Shown here: positions 63,480-64,000 of the stretch, one piece after another
Position numbering within the stretch: the stretch's first letter is position 1
Layout: every line of letters begins with the position of its first letter
Assembly: GCF_025999835.1 (NCBI RefSeq)
Contig: NZ_AP025628.1
Location: 2,232,001 to 2,296,000 of the forward strand
Length of the DNA: 64,000 bases
Origin: Caldinitratiruptor microaerophilus
GTDB taxonomy: Bacteria; Bacillota; Sulfobacillia; Symbiobacteriales; ZC4RG38
Direction: 5' to 3'
Made by a program: the position numbers and the translations under genes
Notes under the pieces: generated by a model
What the model was told of the DNA's origin: nothing
Database searches by the model: none
Seen by the model: the letters and a program-made list of their open reading frames with translations, nothing else

Positions 63480-64000
63480 TTGAACCGGTACCTCTCCTAC
63501 GCGATGGTGGCGCTCGTCGCCGTGCTCCTGCTCGGGGGCAGCCTGCGGCCGGCCGGTGCCCGCGCGGGGGAGCGACCGGAGGTCGGGTACCGCGCCCCGG
63601 ACTTCCAGGTCCTTGACCTGGAAGGGCGGCCGGTACGGCTCTCCGACTATCGGGGGGACGTGGTCTTCCTGAACTTCTGGGCCAGCTGGTGCCCCCCGTG
63701 CAAGGCCGAGATGCCCGAGATCCGGCGGCTGCACGAGGAAGGGTTGCCCGACCTGACCATCCTGGGGGTAGACCTCACCAACACGGAGGCGTCCCCCGAG
63801 GCGGTCGCCCGCTTCATGGCCGCGGGAGGCTACCGCTGGCGGGTCCCCCTCGACACGGATGGGGCAGTGGCCCGGGCATACAACGTCATCTCGATCCCGA
63901 CCAGCTTCTTCATCGACGCCCGCGGCATCATCCGCAGCAAAGTCATCGGCCCGATGACCTATCCGGCCATGAAGGCAGAGTACGAACGGACCCTTGCCTG
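63480..64000 (+). CDS. TlpA/ResA-like thioredoxin, 3' end cut by window
   Basis: At least 173 residues: N-terminal anchor (LSYAMVALVAVLLLGGSL), then a thioredoxin fold with NFWASWCPPCKAEMPEI and cis-Pro region SIPTSFFIDARGI. It is an extracytoplasmic thiol reductant, similar to the first gene of the ccm operon. The TTG at 63480 lies six bases after GGAGGG; the ATG at 63474 is too close to it. The C-terminus runs off the right edge. Confidence 0.9.
   Translation, partial: MNRYLSYAMVALVAVLLLGGSLRPAGARAGERPEVGYRAPDFQVLDLEGRPVRLSDYRGDVVFLNFWASWCPPCKAEMPEIRRLHEEGLPDLTILGVDLTNTEASPEAVARFMAAGGYRWRVPLDTDGAVARAYNVISIPTSFFIDARGIIRSKVIGPMTYPAMKAEYERTLA

Noticed and set aside
1-64000. CRISPR arrays, tRNA and rRNA genes
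   Set aside because: I saw no regularly spaced repeats, no tRNA-like cloverleaf with a TTCGA arm, and no rRNA-like segments anywhere in the window.

Overview
The window is very GC-rich, with strong Shine-Dalgarno sequences and many GTG and TTG starts. Several features fit a high-GC member of the Bacillota, with the Symbiobacterium/Caldinitratiruptor neighbourhood as my guess: a LipL-type octanoyltransferase, CsoR-type copper repressors with TACCC...GGGTA operators, a GAAC-N4-GTTC LexA box, sigma-A-like promoters, and NarX/NarL-type sensor pairs. A complete Ccm (System I) haem-handling operon is unusual for such an organism. The placement is an inference from gene content, not from a marker gene.

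Layout. 1-11.1 kb is housekeeping, mostly on the minus strand: ThiF/MoeB (cut by the left edge), a NarX/NarL-type pair, a metallopeptidase, a SirB1-like protein, IspH, NUDIX, HAD, an ECF sigma/anti-sigma pair, an M28 peptidase and a Nfu scaffold. 11.3-21.2 kb holds LipL, a glycosyltransferase, a LexA-boxed radical SAM gene, a lipoprotein, a cobalamin riboswitch driving cobO-cobQ, and an Asp-box beta-propeller. 21.2-31.7 kb is a respiratory/sensory block: a cupredoxin, a second NarX/NarL-type pair, a cupredoxin/four-cluster ferredoxin/NrfD module with no catalytic subunit, and a third sensor pair. 31.8-40.0 kb is a tightly overlapping cytochrome c maturation operon (tlpA-ccmE-ccmF-ccmH-ccmI-like-X-ccmA-ccmB-ccmC-ccmD-Y-ccdA-like). 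Its CcmE carries the CxxxY haem-binding variant.

40.1-52.9 kb is a copper and cytochrome-b region. A Rieske gene (40.5 kb) and a cytochrome b gene (50.4 kb) flank two related copper blocks, each with CopA, CsoR, a cupredoxin, a YHS-like zinc/copper protein and small membrane proteins. In block 1 copA has lost about 1.5 kb from its middle. In block 2 copA is intact, but its CsoR has lost one copper-ligand cysteine. An 18-bp palindrome related to ATCACCC-N4-GGGTGAT recurs at five places, four of them about 80-110 bp upstream of minus-strand copper or electron-transfer genes.

52.9-53.5 kb holds a truncated Crp/Fnr gene, what looks like an IS1182-type transposase remnant, and a 17-bp inverted repeat. 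53.5-59.4 kb carries a small unknown gene, cysK, an ABC importer of the NMT1/Tau/Ssu type, a zinc-ribbon protein and an M23 murein hydrolase. 59.4-64 kb is a third metal module: a P1B ATPase with YPC instead of CPC, a CsoR-family repressor with Cys-Tyr-Cys ligands, two tandem mini copper-storage-like proteins, an ECF sigma factor, and a TlpA-like thioredoxin that runs off the right edge.

Taken together the genes suggest an organism that respires through c-type cytochromes, uses copper redox proteins heavily, and manages copper with several dedicated repressor/exporter/storage sets.
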